A DNA stretch of 64,000 bases from SZUA-36 sp963801195 (GCA_963801195.1 CAWDDX010000007.1:930001-994000); one strand, 5' to 3'. Shown: positions 39,756 to 48,501, numbered from the stretch's first letter. Notes: generated from the letters alone by a model not told the origin. Translations and numbers: made by a program.

Positions 39756-40661
39756 TTATTCATTCAGATCGATGTTAATGGTGCGACTATTCCCACCATT
39801 ATTCAGGGTTATCTCAAATTCTCTTTGTTTCTTGAGCTTGTCGTACAAGACCATAATGCGGCCCGGAGCATCGAGAGAAATACCATTCACAGCAGTTATC
39901 ACATCATTGGGATCGATACCCCACTCGGTCATGATTTCCGGATTTCGCAGGGCTTTTAACTGGAACCCCAACAGCTTTCCGTTTTCCATAACCGGTGTCG
40001 CCGAAAAATCACGCATCAATTCATCCGTTGTTTTTGGGATATCTGATGGATTTTGACCAGAGGCCGATTGCAATTCAGTAGACGCCTGGCTCCCATTTGG
40101 ATCATTTATCGTCTGACTTCCACTACCAGACTGGATGCTGGAAGTTTTATCCTCGGGATCCAGCATCAGGGCTTCTTGCTTTCCGGCATGCGATAAAATA
40201 ACACGGTCTGGCTCAATGCTATAAATCTCGGCATTGTCGGCAACCCGTTCACGGATGGCATAGCTGCGCGCACCATCCTTTGGATTCTCAATGATGGCAC
40301 GGGCCTGGTTTTTATCTGTGGAATACATCAAGCCAACCAATTTCAGATTCAACGATGTTTTAGGCGCGTCAATTAAAGCAGAGCCTGGTGTCGTGACTGT
40401 CGACGCGGATTGGATTAAAGGATACCGCAGCAAATTTTGTAGTGATTCCGGTTCTGCGTTTTTGGCCGATAACGGCATGAGGGCGCCTGGTTGCGGTGAG
40501 TCTTCATTGAGGAGCCATACCTTCCAGAACAGGGAGCCCGCCTGCCACAAAACAAAAAAAGCCAAAATTCCGGTAATGCCAAGTACCGCAATGCGGTGAT
40601 TCAGCATTCTCCTGAGATTGAACAGAAGAAAGGACAAGCCTCCTTTTGCCATCGTTACCAT
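39756..40661 (-). CDS. gspC: Type II secretion protein C
   Basis: 301 residues. One membrane helix (RIAVLGITGILAFFVLWQAG, residues 23-42) and an HR domain (SLNLKLVGLMYSTDKNQARA) that contacts the secretin are followed by a serine-rich linker. A C-terminal PDZ-like domain contains NPEIMTEWGIDPNDVITAVN and SLDAPGRIMVLYDKLKKQ. It is the first gene of the gspC-N run, two bases before gspD. ATG at 40661 is used; a Met three codons later is possible. Confidence 0.93.
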   Translation of the reverse strand: MVTMAKGGLSFLLFNLRRMLNHRIAVLGITGILAFFVLWQAGSLFWKVWLLNEDSPQPGALMPLSAKNAEPESLQNLLRYPLIQSASTVTTPGSALIDAPKTSLNLKLVGLMYSTDKNQARAIIENPKDGARSYAIRERVADNAEIYSIEPDRVILSHAGKQEALMLDPEDKTSSIQSGSGSQTINDPNGSQASTELQSASGQNPSDIPKTTDELMRDFSATPVMENGKLLGFQLKALRNPEIMTEWGIDPNDVITAVNGISLDAPGRIMVLYDKLKKQREFEITLNNGGNSRTINIDLNE

Positions 40662-41073
40662 CCGGGTCGCTTCCTGGTAGTCCGAAAATTTACTAATAGT
40701 GGATAGAGTCGCTTTAATTTGATGCGTACATGCTCCGTTTTTAAAACGCCATCAGGCAGGTTTTGACTGCTGTCAGACCAAGACCCTGCTTGTGTTGTCA
40801 CAGTCTGCGTTTCCGGTCAGCGAGTATAAGTGGTTTAAGCGTTACATTGCCAGAGACCTCAATGTATCGAGCGGCTATTCTTGCTGCTTTGCAGCCGGAA
40901 CTGTTGCCTGGATTTGCATGGATTGTGCCGCGGTCTGAGCGCCTCATCATGTCTTGTACCCAGGGTGTTTCAACGTTAAGAGTCAATGTTTTTGATCAAC
41001 ACAAATGCTGCCCATTGACAGGTGCTGCTAAACATACAAAATCAAGCCTGGGAGTATTAAGGGATACTGAAAA
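40662..41073. other. gspC leader/promoter region
   Basis: About 410 bases between the cytochrome terminator and gspC. It presumably holds the promoter of the gspC-N operon. No confident -35/-10 pair, gene or repeat is seen; the open frame running rightwards through it has no recognisable product. Confidence 0.4.
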
Positions 41074-41105
41074 CAAAACCCCGGTCAAAAAACCGGGGTT
41101 TTGTC
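41074..41105 (-). terminator. Rho-independent terminator after the decaheme cytochrome gene
   Basis: AAAACCCCGGT and ACCGGGGTTTT form an 11-bp perfect stem followed on the minus strand by TTTTGTTTTC. It lies 58 bases after the cytochrome stop and separates that gene from gspC. Confidence 0.9.
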
Positions 41106-41153
41106 ATCACACTATGTATTGTAGTGTGAGGTGGGCCGTAGTAGGCCCACCTC
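41106..41153 (-). other. Two further hairpins just past the cytochrome stop
   Basis: GAGGTGGGCC (41128-41137) pairs perfectly with GGCCCACCTC (41144-41153) around a GTAGTA loop. Next to it, TCACACTA and TAGTGTGA form an 8-bp stem around TGTATTG. With the terminator this makes three hairpins in a row, which could protect the mRNA 3' end. Confidence 0.7.
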
Positions 41154-41162
41154 GCATAACTA

Positions 41163-43499
41163 CTACTCAAACAAGGCCATGATTTTGGCGACTATCGCAT
41201 CCCAAACGCCATCATCATTTTCAACAAGGTAACCATTGGCACCGGTGTGTGAGTTCCATGCTGCCAACTCACCTGCTTTATCTTCGTTGATGAGTTCTGC
41301 CCTGTGACACCCACCACAGGCTTTCGAGGCAGGACCAACAACATAGCTCGGTACGGCACCGATCTTTCTGTTCCATGTATCTTCACCGTTCGGCCCTGCG
41401 CTATTCATATCCGCTGCTGACAATACAGCCGGCAGGGACTCGGACTGATCCGGTACATTGAATACGCCTTCCAGGTGACATGCTTCACAGTTCTTGATCG
41501 TGAAGTTGGGGAAGACATGCTCAATATGCAAGTTATAGATATTTGCTTCCACTGGATCCCAGAAGTTTATATCACCCGGATCAAACGCCTGGAATTTGTG
41601 GATAGCGTGGACATAACTCGCGATCTCACGCGACTGCATTTCCAGATGGCTGCCGCCACTGCTTGGAACGTGGCAGTGCTTGCACAGGGTGATGTCGCCA
41701 CCACGGTCTGCGGAGTGGAACGTCGTGGCCAGCGCATCGTGACAGGCATCACAACCTTCAACATCTACAACGGCATTCGCGCCCTTGAAGTAGTTGTCGT
41801 CGATCGAATTGTTGCCCAGCACCAGGGTCTTGGACACCCCGTTCGTGGCCACGGTCACACCGTCAATGTCGACTGTCGGCTGTACGGAGACTTCCAGCCT
41901 CCTGATAACGCCGCTGGCGATCTTGTCCTGGATACCCAGATCCGCCGCATAGGCAGACGTATCCAGTGTGACATGCCAGTTACCCTGCACGCTGTCGGCT
42001 GCTTCGGTAAAATACGGGCTCGATCCACCGATCGTAAATTCACCCAAGCGGTTTCGGTCGGCATCCCGGCTGTGACTGGAAACGATAAACTGCTTCGTGT
42101 CATATCCATAGTAAGAAACCAGCACTGTCGGTTCAGTCATAAGCGTAGTGTTGGCCGTGAACCTGATATCAACCTTGCCACCAGCCCAGGAAACGCCGGT
42201 AATTTCGGCTGTATAGAGTTCTGAATACCTGTCGCCATTGGCTGCATAAATCTTCGAGTCGTAGCCGGTATGGAGTTCGCTGAAGGATGGACCAACGCCA
42301 TTCGCATGACAGCTCGCACAGTTATCACTGATATCATGCCAACTGACACCTGCGTCCGCCCAGACATCTTCCATCGAGGGAGCGCGCTTTGCATAGAAGG
42401 TCAGTGAATTATACTCGTCAGGACGTGACTTGATCCCGTGACAGCTCTTGCAGGTTTCGGCCGTGAAAAACTCACCGGCCGTTACCTTGTCCATCTTGCC
42501 TTCGTGGCAGGTGGTGCAGTTGCTCATGCTCTGCGGATACGGGAATTCCATGGCATGCGACATGTGCACGTCATTCATGACCCGGCGCGTGTAATCGTAC
42601 TGGGGGTTCGCACTGGCATCATCACCATTGCCCCAGGCTACGGGGTCATCGACGATTTGCTGCCAATCCGCATGGCCACCGGCCCTGTCGTCCATGTGGC
42701 AAGCCTTACAGGCACTGAATGTTGGCAAGCCGGCAACGACTGCTTCCCTGTAGCCGTGCTTGCGATAGGGTGTACCGTGACATTTTTCACAACCTTCGAC
42801 ATTGGCATAGGAATCATATTCATCAGCATCACCAAAGGCGACACCCGCACTGACCATATTGTCGTAAAGGTTGTAATGACCGGCAGTTGTGGTATCAAGC
42901 CGGTCCTTGGCAATGTAACCGTAAGCAAACGCGTTCGACTTTTCAGGTGCGTAGGAAACACCCGTTGCTTTTAGCGTATAAACCCCTGGCGAAACCATTG
43001 TCGCAGTCGTATAGCTCAGCGATTTGTTCATTGCATTGGGGAAAGACCGTGACGCGGAATCGTAACCCTGGACATAGAAAGAATGTTGGTCCAGCGATGC
43101 CAGGCCATCGGTAAATGGCGCGCCATTTTTCTTGACGCTGACCGTCATGGTGACATTAAAGCCGCCAGCACCATCAGCGACGCTTTTAACACTGGTGATT
43201 TCCATTGCAAGGTTGCTGGCATCTATATACTTATCATAAATTGCCTGGTGTTCTTCCTCGCCGACATCGGTGTGACAGATTGCACAGGATTCCGGTTCAA
43301 CGGCCAAAGTAACCTCACCGGGAGGGCCTGTGGGGCCTTCAGGGCCGGAAGGGCCGGCAGGGCCTTGTGGTCCGGCAGAACCGGTAGCGCCATCTTTTCC
43401 ATCGCTACCGCCGCAGCCCGCCAGAATGGCGACTGAGACCATCACGATGAAAATCATCAGGTATCTCTTAAAACTTGATAGCTTCATGCTCATGCTCAT
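41163..43499 (-). CDS. Surface decaheme c-type cytochrome lipoprotein, OmcA/MtrC family
   Basis: 778 residues. The lipobox ILAGC puts the lipid on Cys29. Residues 34-61 are nine collagen-like Gly-X-Y triplets (GKDGATGSAGPQGPAGPSGP continuing). Ten CxxCH heme sites stand at about 72, 237, 264, 328, 350, 394, 583, 606, 671 and 728, arranged 1 + 5 + 4, with beta-rich segments at about 95-225 and 425-575. This fits the OmcA/MtrC family of extracellular electron-transfer cytochromes, although MtrC itself is 5 + 5. The ATG at 43499 follows GAGGAGAGAGAAG. It lies between gspAB and gspC on the same strand, and T2SS is the known export route for this family in Shewanella. No MtrA/MtrB partners are in the window. 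Confidence 0.93.
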   Translation of the reverse strand: MSMSMKLSSFKRYLMIFIVMVSVAILAGCGGSDGKDGATGSAGPQGPAGPSGPEGPTGPPGEVTLAVEPESCAICHTDVGEEEHQAIYDKYIDASNLAMEITSVKSVADGAGGFNVTMTVSVKKNGAPFTDGLASLDQHSFYVQGYDSASRSFPNAMNKSLSYTTATMVSPGVYTLKATGVSYAPEKSNAFAYGYIAKDRLDTTTAGHYNLYDNMVSAGVAFGDADEYDSYANVEGCEKCHGTPYRKHGYREAVVAGLPTFSACKACHMDDRAGGHADWQQIVDDPVAWGNGDDASANPQYDYTRRVMNDVHMSHAMEFPYPQSMSNCTTCHEGKMDKVTAGEFFTAETCKSCHGIKSRPDEYNSLTFYAKRAPSMEDVWADAGVSWHDISDNCASCHANGVGPSFSELHTGYDSKIYAANGDRYSELYTAEITGVSWAGGKVDIRFTANTTLMTEPTVLVSYYGYDTKQFIVSSHSRDADRNRLGEFTIGGSSPYFTEAADSVQGNWHVTLDTSAYAADLGIQDKIASGVIRRLEVSVQPTVDIDGVTVATNGVSKTLVLGNNSIDDNYFKGANAVVDVEGCDACHDALATTFHSADRGGDITLCKHCHVPSSGGSHLEMQSREIASYVHAIHKFQAFDPGDINFWDPVEANIYNLHIEHVFPNFTIKNCEACHLEGVFNVPDQSESLPAVLSAADMNSAGPNGEDTWNRKIGAVPSYVVGPASKACGGCHRAELINEDKAGELAAWNSHTGANGYLVENDDGVWDAIVAKIMALFE

Positions 43500-43655
43500 G
43501 GTACTTCTCTCTCCTCGATTGTGTCAGGTGATTCAGAGCCTTTCGGTCGTGGGTACAACACACTGACTTGCTTGATGTTGGATAGAACGCCTTAAGAGAT
43601 CGTCACATATCGGCAACACCCCAACTGAAAATTTGTTTTAATTCAGCCACGCGAG

Positions 43656-43697
43656 AGGGTATCAGAGGCAATTGACAACAGAGTTGACCTAAATCAA
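43656..43697 (-). promoter_or_regulatory. FNR-type promoter of the decaheme cytochrome gene
   Basis: TTGACctaaATCAA at 43684-43697 differs from the FNR/ANR consensus TTGAT-N4-ATCAA at one base. On the minus strand an extended -10-like TGATACCCT lies at 43656-43664. This puts the box centre about 41.5 bases before the predicted start point near 43649, the class II activator position. It predicts induction when oxygen is low. The leader would be about 150 bases. Confidence 0.6.
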
Positions 43698-43850
43698 CTA
43701 ACCAAAGTATTTGGTGAAGACTATTGATTTCGCCGGACTTGGCGCGGAAATATTGATCCATTCCGCCCTGCGGAAAATGTAATAAAAACGAGGGTTTCCC
43801 ATTCGCGACGCCGGACGGTTCCGGTAAGGAATGATGCTTGCAGGAAGCCT

Positions 43851-44543
43851 CTATTTATCGACCAGAAAGCGTTCGCCCCGGTACGACATGACCATGCCAT
43901 CGGGCAAAACTTCTTCCAACACCAGACCGCTTGCCAGGGTTTCACCCTCGCGGTACTTTTTCAGATTGACCAGGATAAAGCGTTTTTGCGGAATTTCCGA
44001 ATACACATGCATATCGAGGCGCGGCAAGTCAATATTGTTGCGCATTTCCTGTGGCAGTTCATACCAGCTATGCAATTGTGAATTGTCTTTCGCGGTTGTT
44101 AAGGCATCCGGTTGCATCGCCGATTCTTCTTCTGGCGGTATCGATGCCCGGGAATTCAGTGAATAGGCGGGTTTTGCCAGCACCACCACCTCGCCGCCAG
44201 AGCGTTTCGGCTCGTTTTCCGGTTGCACCGGCTTTTCCGGGGCCGGCGCTTTGCTGATCGGGGCTTCGCTTTTTTGTTGATTCGGTAGCGCCAGTTGATC
44301 GTTTGCCAGGGGCGCCTGCCGTTCAGGCAGAACCTGTGCTGCAACGGGTGCATCCGGCGCTTTACTTTTCAGTAACATGACAACCAGTACGATATTGACA
44401 CTTAGCAGCGGAACAATAATCCAGAGCCATCTATATGAACGGGTTTGAGCTTGCATTTCCTCATGGGGTGTTTCAAGGTTGGGCACGGCACCAATCTCGC
44501 GCTCCTGATCCGCTTTTTTCAGTGCTGCGAGGATATAGGACAT
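43851..44543 (-). CDS. gspB: Type II secretion protein B
   Basis: 230 residues. MSYILAALKKADQEREIG is the typical GspB N-terminus, followed by one membrane helix near residues 39-58 (WLWIIVPLLSVNIVLVVMLL) and a proline-rich periplasmic linker. The C-terminal domain (LDMHVYSEIPQKRFILVNLK, EVLPDGMVMSYRGERFLV) is the T2SSB module. GspB works with GspA in placing the secretin in the outer membrane through the peptidoglycan. It starts 11 bases after gspA. Confidence 0.92.
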   Translation of the reverse strand: MSYILAALKKADQEREIGAVPNLETPHEEMQAQTRSYRWLWIIVPLLSVNIVLVVMLLKSKAPDAPVAAQVLPERQAPLANDQLALPNQQKSEAPISKAPAPEKPVQPENEPKRSGGEVVVLAKPAYSLNSRASIPPEEESAMQPDALTTAKDNSQLHSWYELPQEMRNNIDLPRLDMHVYSEIPQKRFILVNLKKYREGETLASGLVLEEVLPDGMVMSYRGERFLVDK

Positions 44544-44554
44544 ATCTTGACTAC

Positions 44555-46249
44555 TCAGGAAGTCTCAACCGACAGCAGGGGAACATCCCTGTCGGTGTAG
44601 GTGCCAAGTTGAATCAGTGTTTGTTTCCCCACCATGCCATCGGGTGTCAGGCCGTGGCGACGTTGAAAATCCATTACCTGTGTTTGCAAAAGAATATCAA
44701 AGTACTGCGGATCATCGGCGGGCAGTTCCACCTGCTGGGCTTCCTCCAGCAATTGACGCAGCCAGGCAACATCCGGATTCCGATCTCCCGCCGCGAGCAA
44801 AAAATGTCCGTTGGGCGGCGCCCTTAATAACAATGTAAAATCGCCGCGCCAGTAGCGATCCACCTCGGCAACAGGCAAGCGGACTGACTCGTTGCCAATG
44901 ATCAATTCAGCCACGCCGTCGTCAAGGTGCTGCAAAACCACCGGTACAGCCTGGCTGTCGTTGTTAAACAACCCCATGATCACCGGCCGGTTGTACTGGC
45001 GCAACAGCCCCCAGGAGCCTTTTTCAAGCATACAGTACAACCCGACCTCATTGGCAAAGACACAGTATTCAGGCGCGACGGCTGCCGGCAGTTTGACAGA
45101 CCACCGGGCAAACAACTCCGTCCATGCAGCAAGAGGCCAGGATTGATCCGCCGCCAGCAGCGCTGCTGCCAGTGAACCTGACTGAGAGGGCAGACCGCTC
45201 AGGGCAGTTGCATCCGGTACAGCGTTTGAGGGCGGTGCCATAGAGGCTTGAGACGACACATTATCAGCAGAAGTATCATCTGCAGACCCCTCTGGGGCAG
45301 ATTGAGCCGTTGCGTCATTAAGCACGTGGTCGACGTCAGGGTCTTGCCAAAAGACATAGGCCATAATACTGGCGAGAATCAGCACAACCAGGCCGCCGGC
45401 TAACAATTTGGGATTTAACCTTGCGCGGGATTGCTGCAATTCGTCCGCCAGCACTTCATTCGCCGCCACCCGGATGATTTTTTTGTCGATTTGCAACTTG
45501 TCTTCGGAGTAGGCGCCGAGCAAGGCGCGGTCACATAAAACATTGATAAGACGGGGAATTCCGCCGGATAATTTGTAAATCCGATCCACCGCAGATTTCT
45601 TGAAAATCGGCCTTGTTGCACCACAGATTTGCAACCGGTGCTTGATATAGGTCCCGGTCTCTTCCCGGGTGAGGGGTTCGAGACGATAACGAGCTGTTAC
45701 CCGCTGGGCCAGTTGACGCAGGTTTTCATTTTGCAACAGGGTACGGAGCTCCGGCTGCCCGATCAGGATAATCTGCAGCAGTTTCTGCGTTGAGGTCTCA
45801 AGGTTGGTCAGCAGGCGAATTTGTTCGAGTACGTCGGCGCTTAGATTCTGAGCTTCGTCAATGATCAACACCGTACGTCGACCCTTTGCGTGTGCTTCCA
45901 GCAGATATTGATTCAATACATCGGTGAGCATCTTGATGCTGGCATCATTTCCAGCGTATTTAATGCCCAACTCATCGCACACCGTGGCAATCAATTCGAT
46001 CGATGTCACCTTGGGATTCAACACCAGGGCCAGGTCGACATGGTCGGGCACCTGTTCCATCAGGCACCGGCATATGGTGGTCTTGCCGGTTCCAACCTCA
46101 CCGGTGAGTTGAACAAAACCACCACCTTCTCCCAGTCCATATAACAGGTGCGCAAACGCTTCCCGGTGACGCGGGCTCATATAGAGAAAACGTGGATCCG
46201 GTGTTATCGAGAACGGCCGTTCAGACAGATTGAAGTGCTTTAAATACAT
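44555..46249 (-). CDS. gspA: Type II secretion ATPase A (ExeA/GspA)
   Basis: 564 residues from the ATG at 46249 (MYLKHFNLSERPFSITPDPR is the family N-terminus); an ATG at 46285 is the alternative. The cytoplasmic AAA domain has Walker A GEVGTGKTT near residue 50 and Walker B VLIIDEAQNL near 125. A membrane helix (LLAGGLVVLILASIMAYVFW) follows near 280. The periplasmic part ends with a peptidoglycan-binding module (LLQTQVMDFQRRHGLTPDGM). It remodels or binds peptidoglycan for secretin assembly and is the first gene of the secretion block. Confidence 0.93.
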   Translation of the reverse strand: MYLKHFNLSERPFSITPDPRFLYMSPRHREAFAHLLYGLGEGGGFVQLTGEVGTGKTTICRCLMEQVPDHVDLALVLNPKVTSIELIATVCDELGIKYAGNDASIKMLTDVLNQYLLEAHAKGRRTVLIIDEAQNLSADVLEQIRLLTNLETSTQKLLQIILIGQPELRTLLQNENLRQLAQRVTARYRLEPLTREETGTYIKHRLQICGATRPIFKKSAVDRIYKLSGGIPRLINVLCDRALLGAYSEDKLQIDKKIIRVAANEVLADELQQSRARLNPKLLAGGLVVLILASIMAYVFWQDPDVDHVLNDATAQSAPEGSADDTSADNVSSQASMAPPSNAVPDATALSGLPSQSGSLAAALLAADQSWPLAAWTELFARWSVKLPAAVAPEYCVFANEVGLYCMLEKGSWGLLRQYNRPVIMGLFNNDSQAVPVVLQHLDDGVAELIIGNESVRLPVAEVDRYWRGDFTLLLRAPPNGHFLLAAGDRNPDVAWLRQLLEEAQQVELPADDPQYFDILLQTQVMDFQRRHGLTPDGMVGKQTLIQLGTYTDRDVPLLSVETS

Positions 46250-46826
46250 AGCGTGCCCGGAATGTTGCTGTATCGAGTGTAACATTCTTGTTGATGAAAC
46301 TTTCCAGATTCAAGGTTCGCCCTGCTGCATGCCAGAAAGCCATGCAGTCAGTATCATCGTGATTAAACACGCTGCAACTATAATGCATACAAGCTGTGGA
46401 AATATAACAACCTCAAAACCGCATATTGTATCCTCTTTGTGGCGGGCTACGAATACAATTCTGTTCGCAGGCCAGCAGCCTGCTGTCTCAGGGACAGTTG
46501 GCACTGGCACACTATGTCCGGAGTTTAGCCCGCTTGATGCTGTAAATGTCTCTGCAAGCCAACCATGATCGTAAAACCACACCCGTTGATCTGCATTTTA
46601 AGCGTCAGCCTGTTCTCAATCTGAAAATCAAGCATACCAGCCAAAAACTGGATACAATGCACGGCAATTTGAAAATGAAACGACTCCACGCCGTTGATCC
46701 AGGCCTTGAGATCAACAAGAATCGGTGACAGCGACTGTTAATATACACAACTGTACATCGTGGAAGTTTCTTTAGCCTCAATCACCTTCATTCGCGGGCC
46801 GAGTAAATATTAAACGGAGTTTGACC
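46250..46826. other. Divergent intergenic region, gspA / MORN protein gene
   Basis: About 575 bases with no gene I can support. It must hold promoters for gspA (leftward) and the MORN-repeat gene (rightward). A leftward open frame at 46310-46582 ends in a hydrophobic stretch but has no ribosome binding site or known family. Confidence 0.4.
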
Positions 46827-47435
46827 ATGAAAATATTTGTCATATTGATGAGCCTTATCCTCATTTTCCTGGGTAGCGGAAAAGTCATGGCTGTAGATTA
46901 CGAATCGCTTCAGTTTCGCGACGGACTCGTGTATGCAAAAGAAGAATCGAAGCCATTTTCAGGAACAGCGGATTCCCGATATGAAAATGGGAATATGAAA
47001 CTTTCGATCACGTTTAAAAACGGCGAGAAAGATGGCCTGACCCACGCATGGTATGAGAACGGACAAATGCAAAGGGAAACCACCTACAAGGATGGCAAGA
47101 GAGATGGTTCGGATCGCTCATGGTCTGAGAGCGGACAATTAACAAGAGAAGTCACATTCAAAGAAGGCAAGGAGGATGGCCTGCTTCAGGAATGGTACGG
47201 GAGCGGTCAACTAAAATCGGAAACCGTATACAAGAATGGTCAGAAAGTTGGCCTGATTCGTTCCTGGTATGAGAGCGGCAAACCGCAAATGGAAGCCACT
47301 TATAAAGATGGCAAAAAGGATGGCCTGGTTCGCATGTGGTACGAGAACGGGCAACTAAAAATGGAAGCCCCTTTCAAAGATGGCAAGGAAGACGGTCCGG
47401 TTCGCACCTGGGATGAAAACGGCGAGACGTTATAG
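46827..47435 (+). CDS. Exported MORN-repeat (YwqK-like) protein
   Basis: 202 residues from the ATG at 46827, with GGAG seven bases upstream; a TTG six bases earlier is less likely. A signal peptide (ending GSGKVMAVD) is followed by six to seven repeats of about 24 residues with the pattern WYENGQ-(M/L)-x-x-E-x-x-(Y/F)-K-D-G-K-x-D-G, the MORN_2 type. Such proteins are often labelled YwqK-family antitoxin, but the repeat alone does not show that role. A secreted or periplasmic binding scaffold is equally likely. Confidence 0.85.
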   Translation: MKIFVILMSLILIFLGSGKVMAVDYESLQFRDGLVYAKEESKPFSGTADSRYENGNMKLSITFKNGEKDGLTHAWYENGQMQRETTYKDGKRDGSDRSWSESGQLTREVTFKEGKEDGLLQEWYGSGQLKSETVYKNGQKVGLIRSWYESGKPQMEATYKDGKKDGLVRMWYENGQLKMEAPFKDGKEDGPVRTWDENGETL

Positions 47436-47625
47436 TTCGATGTGATCCGTGATGCTTTTATAAAGTGCAAGGGTTCGTTGCGTGCACTCCGCTTAAGCAT
47501 TTCAGCGATAAACGTCAACTGTTTGAGGTGGTGAAAAGGAAAGTTGCCATTCGTTGATAAGTTTGTAAATTGGCGGAATCGTGCAAGTTTTTGCCAGGTG
47601 ATTCTTACAAGCCGGGGCAGGAAGA

Positions 47626-47667
47626 TTGACATGGGTCAATTGCGGTGAGTTTCTTTCAGCATAGAAT
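47626..47667 (+). promoter_or_regulatory. FNR-like box with well-placed -10 element
   Basis: TTGACatggGTCAA at 47626-47639 (four of five consensus bases in each half-site) and TAGAAT at 47662-47667. The spacing puts the box centre at about -41.5 for a start point near 47674, typical of class II FNR activation. The gene driven would be the 62-residue frame at 47674, or a small RNA. Confidence 0.55.
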
Positions 47668-47673
47668 CAATGG

Positions 47674-47862
47674 GTGTTCAGACCAGTCACAAGACCTTGC
47701 CGCGGCTGTCAAACAGTGTATCCCCATACATTTCTTGGCAGCCGATGTCCTTCCTGTAAGGTTTCCAATTGGAAGTACCAGGCATATGTGATTCCCATGG
47801 CTATCCTGGTGGGTTCGATTGTTGCAGCGTCCGTTGTTCTTCTTGTTCTCAACATGGTTTGA
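47674..47862 (+). CDS. Possible 62-residue zinc-ribbon membrane peptide
   Basis: The frame reads GTG, then PVTRPCRGCQTVYPH, SRCPSCKVSNWKYQ and a C-terminal hydrophobic helix (PMAILVGSIVAASVVLLVLN). Two CxxC pairs (Cys 9, 12, 25 and 28) followed by one membrane helix is a real small-protein layout and unlikely by chance. The GTG coincides with the predicted transcription start, so the mRNA would be leaderless or the true start differs. I do not recognise a family. A hairpin, GCTACTCC/GGGGTAGC, near 47876-47899 could end the transcript. Confidence 0.45.
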   Translation: MFRPVTRPCRGCQTVYPHTFLGSRCPSCKVSNWKYQAYVIPMAILVGSIVAASVVLLVLNMV

Positions 47863-47904
47863 GCCATCCTGCCAGCTACTCCGGAGTTTCGGGGGTAGCT
47901 TGCC

Positions 47905-48060
47905 TCCACACATGGAAGTTGCCCAGCCAGGGCCGGGACAGGACCGGACCCGGCAACACAGTGTACTTTTTAAACGCGAGCCGAAAACTTCAGTTTCAGA
48001 AATTGATTCAATGGTTTGGAAACAGAGCCGGGTCCGACTGGTGCAATGTCCGGGATAAGC
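47905..48060. repeat. Reverse-oriented partial copy of the 57625 element
   Basis: Read on the minus strand it runs TTATCCCGGACATTGCACCA, then a CGGCTCTGTTTCCAAACCAT segment, GTTTTCGGCTCGCGTTTAAA and GTCCTGTCCCGGCCCTGGCT, matching 57625-57760 with scattered changes. The second terminal repeat is missing. Confidence 0.75.
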
Positions 48061-48080
48061 CTCATTTATAACAATATCTC

Positions 48081-48329
48081 TTAGCCCGGATAATTCACCA
48101 GGGATCCGGAATTTGCAGCGTAGCTGGCGAAACAGTTTGATTGATCGTTCGAAAAAGCATAGCGCCGCTATGGTTTGAGAAGGATCGGTCAAAATGTGAA
48201 GTCAGATAGGTTGCAAAACCGGATAGGACAAACTGTAATTTTAGAAAAAGGCCAAAATCACCTGTATCACCATGAAATAAAGAGACATTTGTCATTTATT
48301 CGTCCGCCTTGGTGAATTATTCGGGTTAG
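48081..48329. mobile_element. MITE-like element with 22-bp terminal inverted repeats
   Basis: TTAGCCCGGATAATTCACCA (then GGG) at 48081-48103 and its inverse, CCTTGGTGAATTATTCGGGT (then TA) at 48307-48328, match at about 19 of 22 bases. The 200-bp interior has no open frame of note. The ends resemble the TTAGCCCGGACATTGCACCAG family, which suggests related transposition ends. Confidence 0.7.
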
Positions 48330-48501
48330 CAGCTACAGCAAAACCCGTACAACCCTGGAGCATTGCCATCACAAATAGTGTGAAAGGTAACTGTCTCATA
48401 ATCTCCTTTTCTCCCGAATGCATACGAGAATGCGTTGTACGCTACTGTAGGAACTGATTTATCTACCCAATTCAAAAAAGCAGTAGAAAAGCTGTGAGCA
48501 T

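Noticed and set aside
40763..41182. Rightward 139-residue frame between gspC and the cytochrome gene
   Set aside because: It runs through a terminator and two hairpins and into the cytochrome stop, with no recognisable sequence.
46310..46582. Leftward 90-residue frame with a hydrophobic C-terminal stretch upstream of gspA
   Set aside because: No ribosome binding site, no recognisable family, and the N-terminal half has no protein-like pattern. Kept as intergenic.
46827..47435. Toxin-antitoxin role for the MORN-repeat protein
   Set aside because: The label YwqK-family antitoxin is often attached to this repeat, but no toxin gene is adjacent and the protein has a signal peptide.
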